A stretch of DNA of 29,780 nt from JAPUDQ01 sp049291395 (GTDB taxonomy: Bacteria > Patescibacteriota > Saccharimonadia > Saccharimonadales > Saccharimonadaceae). The stretch covers positions 1 to 29,780 of the forward strand of contig JBATPJ010000015.1 of assembly GCA_049291395.1 (NCBI GenBank). The letters run 5' to 3'. Positions 1-9,720 of the stretch are shown here, piece by piece. A model generated the notes under the pieces. The model did not search any database. It saw only the letters and a list, made by a program, of their open reading frames with translations, and had not been told where the DNA came from. How positions within the stretch are numbered: the stretch's first letter is position 1; each line of letters starts with the position of its first letter. The position numbers and the translations under genes are program-made.

Positions 1-1571
<1,571 letters not shown>

Positions 1572-1596
1572 AGATTTTGAATTTTGGTTCAAAACA

Positions 1597-1616
1597 CCTA
1601 TCTGTAAACAGATAGG
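1597..1616 (-). other. Hairpin in the rRNA leader
   Basis: A perfect 9-bp inverted repeat (CCTATCTGT, loop AA, ACAGATAGG) lies about 25 bases upstream of the 16S 5' end, inside the predicted leader transcript. A second weaker hairpin (GTTTTGAA/TTCAAAAT) sits between it and the gene. Either could be a processing or antitermination structure; no clear boxA was seen. Confidence 0.6.
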
Positions 1617-1703
1617 ATTTAACTGACGAAATTGATTTGCACTGCCAAATTGTAAACGTTCGTTCGTCTCACCACCTCAAAAAAATGCGGTAGACTGTTG
1701 CCC

Positions 1704-1732
1704 ATTCTACGCGGATTCGCGAGCCATGTCAA
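1704..1732 (-). promoter_or_regulatory. Promoter of the rRNA operon
   Basis: On the minus strand a perfect -35 TTGACA (1727-1732), a 17-base spacer and a -10 TAGAAT (1704-1709) precede the 16S gene by about 130 bases. This is the best sigma-70-type promoter in the window, as expected for rRNA. It lies just downstream of the gyrB-gyrA-DUF212 genes, with no obvious terminator between them. Confidence 0.9.
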
Positions 1733-1759
1733 CACCTTTTATAAGATTCAAGTGGCAAT

Positions 1760-2182
1760 TTATGTTATGAAAAACGCAACAGTCAGTCCGATAACCAGTC
1801 CGAGGATACCACCAGCGATAACCTCTCTGGGATTATGTCCAAGCGCCACTCGCGGTAGTGGGTCTTTGGCAAATGGCGACTTCTCGATGAGCCGGAGAAG
1901 CGCAGCGCCCTGCTCGCCGATCGAACGGCGCGCCACCAGTGCATCATAGATTGTGATAACAGCCAGGACTGCCGCAACCGAGAACAGCGTCGACAATCCT
2001 TCATGTACATATATCACCGTCGCGAGACTGACGACGACCGCGGTATGGCTGCTCGGCATATTACCTGAGCGAAAGAACTGCCGTCGGTTTTTGTCATGCC
2101 TCGAAGCGAGAGCGTACTTGATCACCTGAGCTAGTAGGAAGCCCAGGAACGGGGCGATCAGGTATGCACTACTCGCTTTCAT
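1760..2182 (-). CDS. DUF212 family, divergent PAP2-like membrane protein
   Basis: A 140-residue membrane protein of the DUF212 family (acid phosphatase/vanadium haloperoxidase-related, similar to B. subtilis YuiD). The family signatures are visible: a SGNMPSSHTA motif near residue 40 (the PSGH-like phosphatase motif) and GHNPREVIAGGILG near residue 115, where other members have GHTPxEVxxG. There are four hydrophobic stretches: the N terminus, about 45-60, 65-85 and the C terminus. The first 14 bases overlap the end of gyrA in another frame, which suggests translational coupling; an AAGGAG lies 13 bases upstream inside gyrA. Substrate unknown; the family is thought to act on phospholipid or isoprenoid phosphates, but this is not proven. 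Confidence 0.85.
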   Translation of the reverse strand: MKASSAYLIAPFLGFLLAQVIKYALASRHDKNRRQFFRSGNMPSSHTAVVVSLATVIYVHEGLSTLFSVAAVLAVITIYDALVARRSIGEQGAALLRLIEKSPFAKDPLPRVALGHNPREVIAGGILGLVIGLTVAFFIT

Positions 2183-4718
2183 CGCTATCGTCTTCTCCTT
2201 CGATAATAGGCTGCTCTTGGATCAAACCGGTTGAAGCGACACTATCATCATCGTTCAGGCGCATGACGCGGACGCCCTGAGTAGTACGGCCAAGCGTCGG
2301 TATATCTTTCAGTCCGACACGGATCGTCTGACCCTTGGTCGAGATCATGATCACCTCTTTGTCCTCAGGGGCAAGTGACTTCACAGTGATCAGATTGCCC
2401 GTCTTTGCGGATACGACAGCTGCTTTGATACCGACACCGCCACGCTTGTGCGTCGGGAAATTGGTCACTTTCGTGATCTTGCCGTAACCCTTCTCACTCA
2501 TGACAAGGAGATTTGGATCATTGGCCGCCAGGTCCATACCGACAACTTTGTCTTGAGGTCGCAAGCGGATACCACGCACACCTCGAGCTGAACGGCCCAT
2601 CGGACGAGCATCTGACTCCTTAAACCGAATCGCCTGTCCCATTGCTGTCGAAATAACAACTTCATCTTCACCAGTACTGAGTCGGATCCAGCGTAGCTCA
2701 TCACCATCGTCGAGATTGATGGCGATGAGACCGGTCTGACGGATATTACTGTAATCCTTAAGTGATGTCTTTTTTACTGTACCGTTCGTCGTCGCCATAA
2801 AGAGGTAGCCCTCACCAGAATCACTCTTACTGATACTGACAAGTGAGGTGATCAGCTCCTCCGGCTGTAGCTGCAATAGGTTGACTGCAGCGACACCTTT
2901 GGCCTGTAGGCCAGCTGCTGGTACTTCATATGCCTTCAGTCGGAAGACACGACCCTTGTTTGTAAAGAATAGTAACCAGTCATGTGTCGAGACTGTTACT
3001 AGCTGATCGATGACATCAAGCTCTTTGGTGGTCATGCCACGCTTGCCTTTACCGCCACGATGCTGCCGGCGATAGTCAGTAATCAAAGTTCTTTTGATGT
3101 AGTTTTCTGTTGTGAGTAGAACAACGACGTCTTGCTCTGGGATCAGTTCTTCGTCACTAAACTTACCGAGTTCGTGGTTGATGATCTGGCTACGTCGCTC
3201 GTCGCCGTATTTTTCTTTCATCTCGAGTAGCTCAGCCTTAATAATCTTCAAGATCTCTTTCTCATCAGACAAGATACCCTCAAGCTTCGTGATTAGCTTC
3301 ATCAGTTCATTGAGCTCATCTTCGATCGCTTGACGCTCCAGACCAGTGAGACGACGGAGCTGCATCGCTAGGATGGCCTTGGCTTGTATCTCGCTGAGGG
3401 TAAACTGTTTGATCAGGGCTATTTCAGCTTCTTCAGATGTCTTGCTGGCGCGAATAGTCTTGATCACCTCATCGATGTGATCAAGGGCGATTTTGTAGCC
3501 TTCGAGGATATGAGCGCGCTCTTTGGCTTTACGGAGCTCGTACTCTGTCCGGCGACGAACCACGACCTGACGGTGCTTGATGTACTCGGCGAGTATCTCT
3601 TGGAGCCCCAGCACACGCGGTTGGATGCCATCGATCAGCGCAAGCATATTGTAGTGATAGCTTGTCTGTAATGCAGTCAGTTTATAGAGTTGATTCAGCA
3701 CCTTCTTTGGATACGCATCTTTCTTGAGTTCGATGACGACTCGGACGTTACCGCGAGCACTCTCGTCACGGATGTCGTTGATAATAATTTTCTTTTCTTT
3801 GTACAGATCAACAATTCGTTCGATAAGTGTTGCTTTATTTACAGCGTATGGCACCTCTGTTACGACGATCTGATGACGTCCCTTTTTGGTCTCTTCGATC
3901 GTTGCCACTGCGCGGATCATGACACTACCACGGCCGGTGGCGTAGGCCTGACGCATCGGCGTACCGCCATAGACAATTGCACCCGTCGGAAAATCAGGTC
4001 CCTTGATATGGTTCAGTAGATCATCGAGGGTCGCTTCGGGATTATCGATCATCTCGATCGTAGCATCGACAAGTTCACCGAGGTTGTGCGGTGGAATGTT
4101 CGTCGCCATACCAACGGCAATACCCATCTGACCGTTGAGGAGAAGATTGGGTAGTTTCGCAGGCAGTACCACAGGTTCACGCTCTGAGCCATCGAAGTTA
4201 TCGCGAAAATCAATCGTCTCTTTCTCGATATCGACGAGTAGCTCCTCAGCATGCCTATTCAGACGAGCTTCCGTGTACCGGTGAGCAGCTGGCGGATCAC
4301 CATCCATACTACCGAAGTTACCCTGCCCCTGCACCAACATGTAGCGCATGGACCACTCTTGAGCCAGGCGAACCATCGAATCATAGATAGCACTATCACC
4401 ATGTGGGTGATATTTACCCATGACATCACCGATAATACGGGCTGATTTTACAAATTTGGCATTACTGCGGTTGCCATTTTGGTTCATAGAAAACAAGATG
4501 CGTCGATGGACTGGCTTGAGGCCATCGCGAACATCAGGCAGCGCGCGGTCGATGATGACGCTCATAGAGTAGCGCAAGAAGCTATCTTCCATGACATCCT
4601 CGACCGTCCTGTTCTCGACATTTCGCGAGTGTTCCACCTCTGTTATAACTTCTTCTAGAACTTCACCTTCTACTGATGTATTTTCTTCATCGTTTTTTGT
4701 CATATCGTCATCCATCAT
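2169..4718 (-). CDS. gyrA: DNA gyrase subunit A
   Basis: A 849-residue GyrA, the breakage-reunion subunit that introduces negative supercoils together with GyrB. The winged-helix core has the active-site tyrosine in RYTEARL (Y148). The quinolone-resistance region reads HPHGDSAIYD, keeping the susceptible-type serine (109) and aspartate (113). The C-terminal beta-pinwheel contains a GyrA box QHRGGKG near residue 552 (canonical QRRGGKG, with His for Arg at the second position), which argues for gyrase rather than ParC. The C terminus is acidic. It follows gyrB by 6 bases; AGGAG overlaps the gyrB stop, and two adjacent ATGs (4718 and 4715) are both possible starts. It is co-transcribed with gyrB and overlaps the DUF212 gene. 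Confidence 0.97.
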   Translation of the reverse strand: MMDDDMTKNDEENTSVEGEVLEEVITEVEHSRNVENRTVEDVMEDSFLRYSMSVIIDRALPDVRDGLKPVHRRILFSMNQNGNRSNAKFVKSARIIGDVMGKYHPHGDSAIYDSMVRLAQEWSMRYMLVQGQGNFGSMDGDPPAAHRYTEARLNRHAEELLVDIEKETIDFRDNFDGSEREPVVLPAKLPNLLLNGQMGIAVGMATNIPPHNLGELVDATIEMIDNPEATLDDLLNHIKGPDFPTGAIVYGGTPMRQAYATGRGSVMIRAVATIEETKKGRHQIVVTEVPYAVNKATLIERIVDLYKEKKIIINDIRDESARGNVRVVIELKKDAYPKKVLNQLYKLTALQTSYHYNMLALIDGIQPRVLGLQEILAEYIKHRQVVVRRRTEYELRKAKERAHILEGYKIALDHIDEVIKTIRASKTSEEAEIALIKQFTLSEIQAKAILAMQLRRLTGLERQAIEDELNELMKLITKLEGILSDEKEILKIIKAELLEMKEKYGDERRSQIINHELGKFSDEELIPEQDVVVLLTTENYIKRTLITDYRRQHRGGKGKRGMTTKELDVIDQLVTVSTHDWLLFFTNKGRVFRLKAYEVPAAGLQAKGVAAVNLLQLQPEELITSLVSISKSDSGEGYLFMATTNGTVKKTSLKDYSNIRQTGLIAINLDDGDELRWIRLSTGEDEVVISTAMGQAIRFKESDARPMGRSARGVRGIRLRPQDKVVGMDLAANDPNLLVMSEKGYGKITKVTNFPTHKRGGVGIKAAVVSAKTGNLITVKSLAPEDKEVIMISTKGQTIRVGLKDIPTLGRTTQGVRVMRLNDDDSVASTGLIQEQPIIEGEDDSDESE

Positions 4719-4724
4719 ATTCTC

Positions 4725-6701
4725 CTATACGTCCAACTCATCAAGGTTTAGGTCTTTAGCACGGGTCTGAATGAAGTTCTTGCGAAGCGCCACGTCATCA
4801 CCCATTAATTTCGTGAAGATAGCATCAGCTCGTTCGGCGTCACGAACCCGCACCTGGATCAGGACGCGTCGTTCTGGATCCATGGTCGTCTCCCAGAGTT
4901 GCTCGGCATCCATTTCACCAAGACCCTTAAAGCGCGAGATGGTCACGCCTGCTTGCTTCGCTTTATCATCGCTCTCAACTACCGCAACACCACGATCAGC
5001 TTTGTCACCGATGATACGATCGAGGATCGCATCACGCTCTTCCTCTCCGTATGCATAGATCTTCTTCTTACCGTGGTTCACGCTATAAAGCGGTGGTTTG
5101 GCCAGATAGATATGACCGCCATCGATAACTTCCCTCATATAGCGGAAGAAAAACGTCATAAGAAGTGTCGAGATATGGCTACCATCGACGTCAGCATCGG
5201 TCATGATGATGATGCGCTCGTAGCGCAGCCCACTGATATCAAACTGTTCATCGATCCCGACACCGAGTGCTTTGATCAGACTCACGATCTCGTTGTTGTT
5301 AAGCATACGGTCGAGACGAGCACGCTCGACGTTGAGCACCTTGCCACGAAGAGGCAAGATCGCCTGGGTCTTACTATCACGACCTGTCTTGGCGCTACCA
5401 CCGGCTGAGTCACCCTCGACGATGTAGATCTCACTGTTTTTTGGATCCTTGCTACTACAGTCAGCGAGTTTACCAGGCAGGCTCATACCATCAAGTGCGC
5501 CTTTGCGGATAACGTTGTCTCTCGCTGCACGGGCTGCTTTACGAGCTCGGGCTGCCAGGATAGCTTTACCGACAATCTTTTTGGCGACACCAGGGTGCTC
5601 ATCGAGATAGTAAGCAAAGTATTCATTCATGACCTGTTCGACATAGCGACGAACCTCGGGGTTGCCGAGCTTGTTCTTCGTCTGACCCTCGAACTGTGGA
5701 TCGGGTAGCTTGACGAGAATAATGGCCGTAAGCCCCTCGCGGATATCATCACCAGAGAGATTCTCTTCTTTTTCCTTCAGAAGCCCGCTCTTGCGAGCAT
5801 AGTCGTTGATAACCCTTGTCATTGCCGAGCGGAAACCGACGAGGTGCATACCGCCCTCGGGGTTATAGACGTTGTTTGCAAAAGCCTTGACCGTCTCGGT
5901 GAAACCATCGTTATACTGGATGGCTACCTCAACCATACTGTCCTCAATGGGTCGCTCGACGTAGAAGATATCTTCGTCGACAACTTCCTTGCCGATGTTG
6001 AGATGTTTGACGTAGCTCTGGATACCACCTTCGAAATAAAACGCGTAGCGCTCACCCGTTCGTTCGTCTTCGACCTTCGCTTTGAGACCCTTCGTCAGGT
6101 AGGCTTGGTGGCGAAGATAGCTGAGGACCCACTGATAATCAAACTCAATCGTCTCTTTGAAGATAGTTGGGTCGGGATAAAACGTAATACTTGTTCCCTG
6201 GGGTCGATCTGTCGACCCGACTTTCTTGAGTGGTCCTTGCGGGACACCAAGAGCAAATTCGATGCTATAGAGCTGGCCTTCTTTGACGACTTCGGCAATC
6301 ATACGCGTCGAGAGGGCGTTCACCACGCTTGAGCCCACACCGTGAAGACCGCTTGATACTTTATAGCCACCGCCGCCGAATTTACCACCGGCGTGCAGGA
6401 CTGTCAGGACCGTTTCGAGTGTGCTCACCCCAGTCTTTGGATGCTTATCGACGGGGATACCGCGCCCGTCATCTGTCACGCGACACCCGCCATCAGCGAG
6501 CAGCACAATATCAACAAATGTCGCATGACCAGCGATTGCTTCATCGACACAGTTGTCGGCGATTTCTTTGATCAGATGGTGAACCCCGTCGTATCCGGTA
6601 CTACCGATATACATACCGGGTCGCTTGCGAACCGGTTCGAGCCCCTCGAGAACTTGGATCTGGCTAGCATCATAACTAGCCGAGGATGTTTGTTTGGCCA
6701 C
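4725..6701 (-). CDS. gyrB: DNA gyrase subunit B
   Basis: A 658-residue GyrB, the ATPase subunit of gyrase. The GHKL ATPase domain shows EIADNCVDEA (Mg-binding Asn), DDGRGIPVD and GLHGVGSSVVNALS. The TOPRIM domain has EGDSAGGSA (about residue 428) and DADVDGSH (about residue 499). The C-terminal tail contains the usual QLWETTMDPERR. The start is a GTG at 6701 with a GAGGGAG ribosome site; no better ATG exists upstream. The gene leads a gyrB-gyrA-DUF212 operon and has a good promoter about 55 bases upstream. It is divergent from the surface protein gene at 6862. Confidence 0.97.
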   Translation of the reverse strand: MAKQTSSASYDASQIQVLEGLEPVRKRPGMYIGSTGYDGVHHLIKEIADNCVDEAIAGHATFVDIVLLADGGCRVTDDGRGIPVDKHPKTGVSTLETVLTVLHAGGKFGGGGYKVSSGLHGVGSSVVNALSTRMIAEVVKEGQLYSIEFALGVPQGPLKKVGSTDRPQGTSITFYPDPTIFKETIEFDYQWVLSYLRHQAYLTKGLKAKVEDERTGERYAFYFEGGIQSYVKHLNIGKEVVDEDIFYVERPIEDSMVEVAIQYNDGFTETVKAFANNVYNPEGGMHLVGFRSAMTRVINDYARKSGLLKEKEENLSGDDIREGLTAIILVKLPDPQFEGQTKNKLGNPEVRRYVEQVMNEYFAYYLDEHPGVAKKIVGKAILAARARKAARAARDNVIRKGALDGMSLPGKLADCSSKDPKNSEIYIVEGDSAGGSAKTGRDSKTQAILPLRGKVLNVERARLDRMLNNNEIVSLIKALGVGIDEQFDISGLRYERIIIMTDADVDGSHISTLLMTFFFRYMREVIDGGHIYLAKPPLYSVNHGKKKIYAYGEEERDAILDRIIGDKADRGVAVVESDDKAKQAGVTISRFKGLGEMDAEQLWETTMDPERRVLIQVRVRDAERADAIFTKLMGDDVALRKNFIQTRAKDLNLDELDV

Positions 6702-6756
6702 TGCCCTGCTCCCTCTCTTATAACCGCCTCATTGACGGACTATTTACAATACCCCT

Positions 6757-6785
6757 ATTATAGCGAAAAACTATAGTTCACGCAA
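6757..6785 (-). promoter_or_regulatory. Promoter of gyrB-gyrA
   Basis: On the minus strand TTGCGT (6780-6785), a 17-base spacer and a perfect TATAAT (6757-6762). Transcription would start near 6750, leaving a leader of about 50 bases before the gyrB GTG. Confidence 0.8.
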
Positions 6786-6799
6786 ACCATAGAAAGTAC

Positions 6800-6829
6800 T
6801 TGCGTTGAACATAATAGTTATGCTATTTT
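6800..6829 (+). promoter_or_regulatory. Possible promoter of the surface protein gene
   Basis: TTGCGT (6800-6805), an 18-base spacer and TATTTT (6824-6829) precede the gene at 6862. The -35 is the same variant as in the divergent gyrB promoter. The match is moderate. An AAGGAG at 6837-6842 lies 19 bases from the ATG, too far for a normal ribosome site; an in-frame TAA at 6853 rules out an upstream start. Confidence 0.45.
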
Positions 6830-6861
6830 ATGGAGTAAGGAGTTATAAAAAATAAACAATT

Positions 6862-9051
6862 ATGTTTCAGAAACTGGTATCGGGACTGCCATTTTCTCCG
6901 GCACTTGTCGGTCAGCTCGGCTTTTATGCTAGGCGACTCAAGAAGGAGGAAGCGTCAAGGCGATTGGGCCTTATTTTTACAGCACTGGCGCTCGTCGTCC
7001 AGTCTTTTGCGGTCTTTTCGCCACCCGACCCGGCGAATGCTGCCAGCTCCAACGACCTCATTTATGGAGGCGTTACTTCAGTTGCACAGATATTAGCCGC
7101 CTACGACAACCCAGCGACTGGCTACAAAAAACTCATGGACTACAACGGTATCACCCGCAGCGAGATCGCCGCAACCGTCTCGACCACTATCAACTCTCGC
7201 GACTACGGAACCGGCAGCAACGCCTGGATATCATGGGGTCACAATCCACGCTTTAGTACCGAACTCGGTGAAGTCATGCACAATATCGACGGTAGCGTCT
7301 TCTACTCACGTCCCTTGTGGCGATTTGACTCGACAAGCTGGACCCTCACGAACGGCTCTACTCATAATGTCTTCAAGGGAACCTCTGCAAAGCTCGGTGT
7401 TTTTGCCATCATGAAAAACTGTGGTAATCTCGCCGCCACAAAACTCCCAACCCCTCCGCCACCTCCACCACCGGTCGTAATCCCTCCGACAGCAACATGT
7501 ACTGTCCTCGATGCTATCAAGATCGATCGCGACAAATACCGCTTCACTATGGGATCGAGCGTCGCCAACGGAGCTACCATCTCCGGCTACACTATCACGG
7601 TGAAAAACTCCTCAGGAGCAGTCGTCAAGACTATCAATGAATCTTCTACGAATAGTTCCTTCGAGTCACAAACCGTCCACACCTTCTCACCAGGCAGCTA
7701 CACCGCATCGTCCACGGTAAACACCTCACTCGGGCCTATCACGAGCGACTCATGTGTCGATCAGTTCGTCGTCGAAGAAGCACCGGTTGTAACGAACCCA
7801 AGCGTGACTATCACGAAAAAAGTTGACGGTGTCGAGCAGAAAACCGTCGCGATCGGTCAAGAGTTCAAATACCAAATCGTCGCTAAAAATACAGGGGATA
7901 TTGCCCTCAGCAACGTTACCGTCAGCGACAACGCACCAGCCGGCGTCACATTTGTCAGCGCTACGCTTGGCAGCATCGCGAATAACAAATGGTCATATAC
8001 TGTCGCAAATCTCCCTGTTGGACAGAGCATCACCGTATCCATCACGGCCAAAGTTCCTGCCTACGCCGCTGGCTTCATAAAGAACACTGCCTGTGTCGAT
8101 ACCCCGACTATCAGCGCAACCAATCCTGACTCCTGTGACGATGCTACTGTCGACGTACCAGTACCAATGATTGAGGTCTGTAATCTCACGACGCTCGCCC
8201 TCGAGACTATCAAAGAAACTGATTTCAACCCTACTCGTCACTCAAAAGACCCTAACGACTGTAAGCGCATCCAAGTCTGCGACCTGACAAGCGACATCGT
8301 CATCACGATCCGCGAAGTTGACTTCGACAGTACCAAGCAGTCTAAAGACACTGCAGAGTGCGACAAGATGCAAGTCTGCGACCTTACGACCGGCGCAATC
8401 ACAACCATCCCTAAGAATAACTTTGACTCTACAAAGTATTCAAAAGACGCTTACGATTGCCAAAGCAAACTTGTCAACGAAAAGTCCGCTACTAACCTCA
8501 CTCAGGAGTCTGATGCCACAAAAGTTATCGCCAAAGCCGGTGACCGTATCCAGTACACCCTCTCCGTCACAAATACCGGCAAGATCGATGCATCGATAGA
8601 CTTCCAGGAGAACATGGCCGACACTCTCGAGTACTCTGCTCTCAACGACAATGGCGGCGGTAGCCTGACCGAAGTACTCGTCAATGGGTACCCAACAAAA
8701 GTTCTTACCTGGGGTAAGGTCACTCTCAAGCCGGGCGAGAAAGTTAGTCGTACGTTTACCGTCAAGGTTCTCGATACAATCCCTCTCACCCCTCAAGGCA
8801 TCAGCGAGCCAGGCTCTTACGACTGTATCATGACTAACACCTTCGGTAACACGGTCGGTATCACCGTCGATTGCCAAGCACCAAAAGTACTCGAAGCAGT
8901 CATCAAACAGCTCCCAAGCACTGGCCCAACCGAGAACATGATCTTTGCCGGCCTTCTCGCCACGATCGTCGTCTACTTCTATAGCCGCTCGAGGCAGCTC
9001 GGTGGTGAGATCCGACTCATACGCAAAGATTTTAACGCGGGAACGCTCTAA
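6862..9051 (+). CDS. LPxTG-like cell-surface protein with DUF11 domains and Cys repeats
   Basis: A 729-residue exported protein. The N terminus is a long signal peptide: basic RRLKKEEASRR, hydrophobic LGLIFTALALVVQSFAVF (37-53), then PPDPANA with likely cleavage at residue 60; this signal recurs in Saccharibacteria. An unassigned domain follows (about 61-190), then a proline linker (PTPPPPPPP), a beta-rich domain, a DUF11 domain (about 314-430) typical of outer-surface stalks, three tandem repeats of about 34 residues (439-537) of the form VCDLTT..ITTI...DFDSTK.SKD...C, and a second DUF11-like domain (538-675). The tail LPSTGPTEN (about 683), a membrane helix and RSRQ look like a sortase substrate, although here about 20 extra residues follow the basic anchor. 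Likely a wall- or membrane-anchored adhesin; target unknown. It is translationally linked to the next gene. Confidence 0.88.
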   Translation: MFQKLVSGLPFSPALVGQLGFYARRLKKEEASRRLGLIFTALALVVQSFAVFSPPDPANAASSNDLIYGGVTSVAQILAAYDNPATGYKKLMDYNGITRSEIAATVSTTINSRDYGTGSNAWISWGHNPRFSTELGEVMHNIDGSVFYSRPLWRFDSTSWTLTNGSTHNVFKGTSAKLGVFAIMKNCGNLAATKLPTPPPPPPPVVIPPTATCTVLDAIKIDRDKYRFTMGSSVANGATISGYTITVKNSSGAVVKTINESSTNSSFESQTVHTFSPGSYTASSTVNTSLGPITSDSCVDQFVVEEAPVVTNPSVTITKKVDGVEQKTVAIGQEFKYQIVAKNTGDIALSNVTVSDNAPAGVTFVSATLGSIANNKWSYTVANLPVGQSITVSITAKVPAYAAGFIKNTACVDTPTISATNPDSCDDATVDVPVPMIEVCNLTTLALETIKETDFNPTRHSKDPNDCKRIQVCDLTSDIVITIREVDFDSTKQSKDTAECDKMQVCDLTTGAITTIPKNNFDSTKYSKDAYDCQSKLVNEKSATNLTQESDATKVIAKAGDRIQYTLSVTNTGKIDASIDFQENMADTLEYSALNDNGGGSLTEVLVNGYPTKVLTWGKVTLKPGEKVSRTFTVKVLDTIPLTPQGISEPGSYDCIMTNTFGNTVGITVDCQAPKVLEAVIKQLPSTGPTENMIFAGLLATIVVYFYSRSRQLGGEIRLIRKDFNAGTL

Positions 9052-9060
9052 GGAGGCTCT

Positions 9061-9636
9061 ATGAACGGTCCAGAACGAATCACATCACATGAAGTCAAGG
9101 TCGGTAGCAGCGAGGCTGCTGAGAAGCAGGCAGAAAAGCTCCGCAAGCTTGAGGCTTCAGCCGAGAAATCTGGTGAGCACAATGGTGAAAAACTTGTTGC
9201 CGACGCACGGAAAGAAACCGAGGGTATCTTCGCCAAAGAAGGCGGCTCAGAACACCGATCTGGTGGTGAGCCTACTGCCAGCCCTGCCGTTATCCGCAAG
9301 ATCACAAAACGCGAAAAACAGCGCGTCTACAAGCAAACTCTCACGCGCGTACAATCAGAAATGAGCCCACCGGCTCGAACATTTAGCAGGGTTATCCATT
9401 CTCCTATCGTCGAAAAAACCAGTGACACTATCGGTAACACGGTCGCCCGACCAAACGCTCTGCTCGTCGGCGGATTCACTGCATTTATCGCTATCAGCAT
9501 CATGTACGTCGTCGGACGGACCTATGGATATCAGCTATCTGGCTTTGAGATGATCGGTGCATACATCATCGGGTGGGTCGTTGGCCTGCTCGTCGACTAC
9601 TTCCGAGTCATGGCGACCGGCAAGCCTTCCTCGTAA
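9061..9636 (+). CDS. Coiled-coil protein with two membrane helices, unknown function
   Basis: A 191-residue protein that I cannot assign to a named family. Residues 15-70 are charged and rich in Ala, Glu and Lys (EAAEKQAEKLRKLEASAEK), suggesting a coiled coil or flexible cytoplasmic segment. A basic stretch (KITKREKQRVYKQ) follows, then two membrane helices (ALLVGGFTAFIAISIMYVVG and MIGAYIIGWVVGLLVDYF) and a short polar tail. A strong TAAGGAGG overlaps the stop of the surface protein and fixes the ATG at 9061. The tight spacing implies one operon, so it may help export, anchor or assemble the surface protein, or link it to the T4SS-like ATPase encoded convergently; this is inference. Confidence 0.8.
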   Translation: MNGPERITSHEVKVGSSEAAEKQAEKLRKLEASAEKSGEHNGEKLVADARKETEGIFAKEGGSEHRSGGEPTASPAVIRKITKREKQRVYKQTLTRVQSEMSPPARTFSRVIHSPIVEKTSDTIGNTVARPNALLVGGFTAFIAISIMYVVGRTYGYQLSGFEMIGAYIIGWVVGLLVDYFRVMATGKPSS

Positions 9637-9676
9637 CCATCGGTAAGCCTACTCAGCTCTCCGGCCATCAATAATC

Positions 9677-9719
9677 AATACCCCGAGACCACACCCCTCC
9701 ACACGGCTCTCGGGGTATT
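9677..9719. terminator. Bidirectional terminator between convergent genes
   Basis: A perfect 12-bp stem (AATACCCCGAGA at 9677-9688, TCTCGGGGTATT at 9708-9719) with a 19-base loop sits between the plus-strand gene ending at 9636 and the minus-strand gene ending at 9721. T-rich sequence follows on both strands. Confidence 0.85.
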
Positions 9720-9720
9720 A

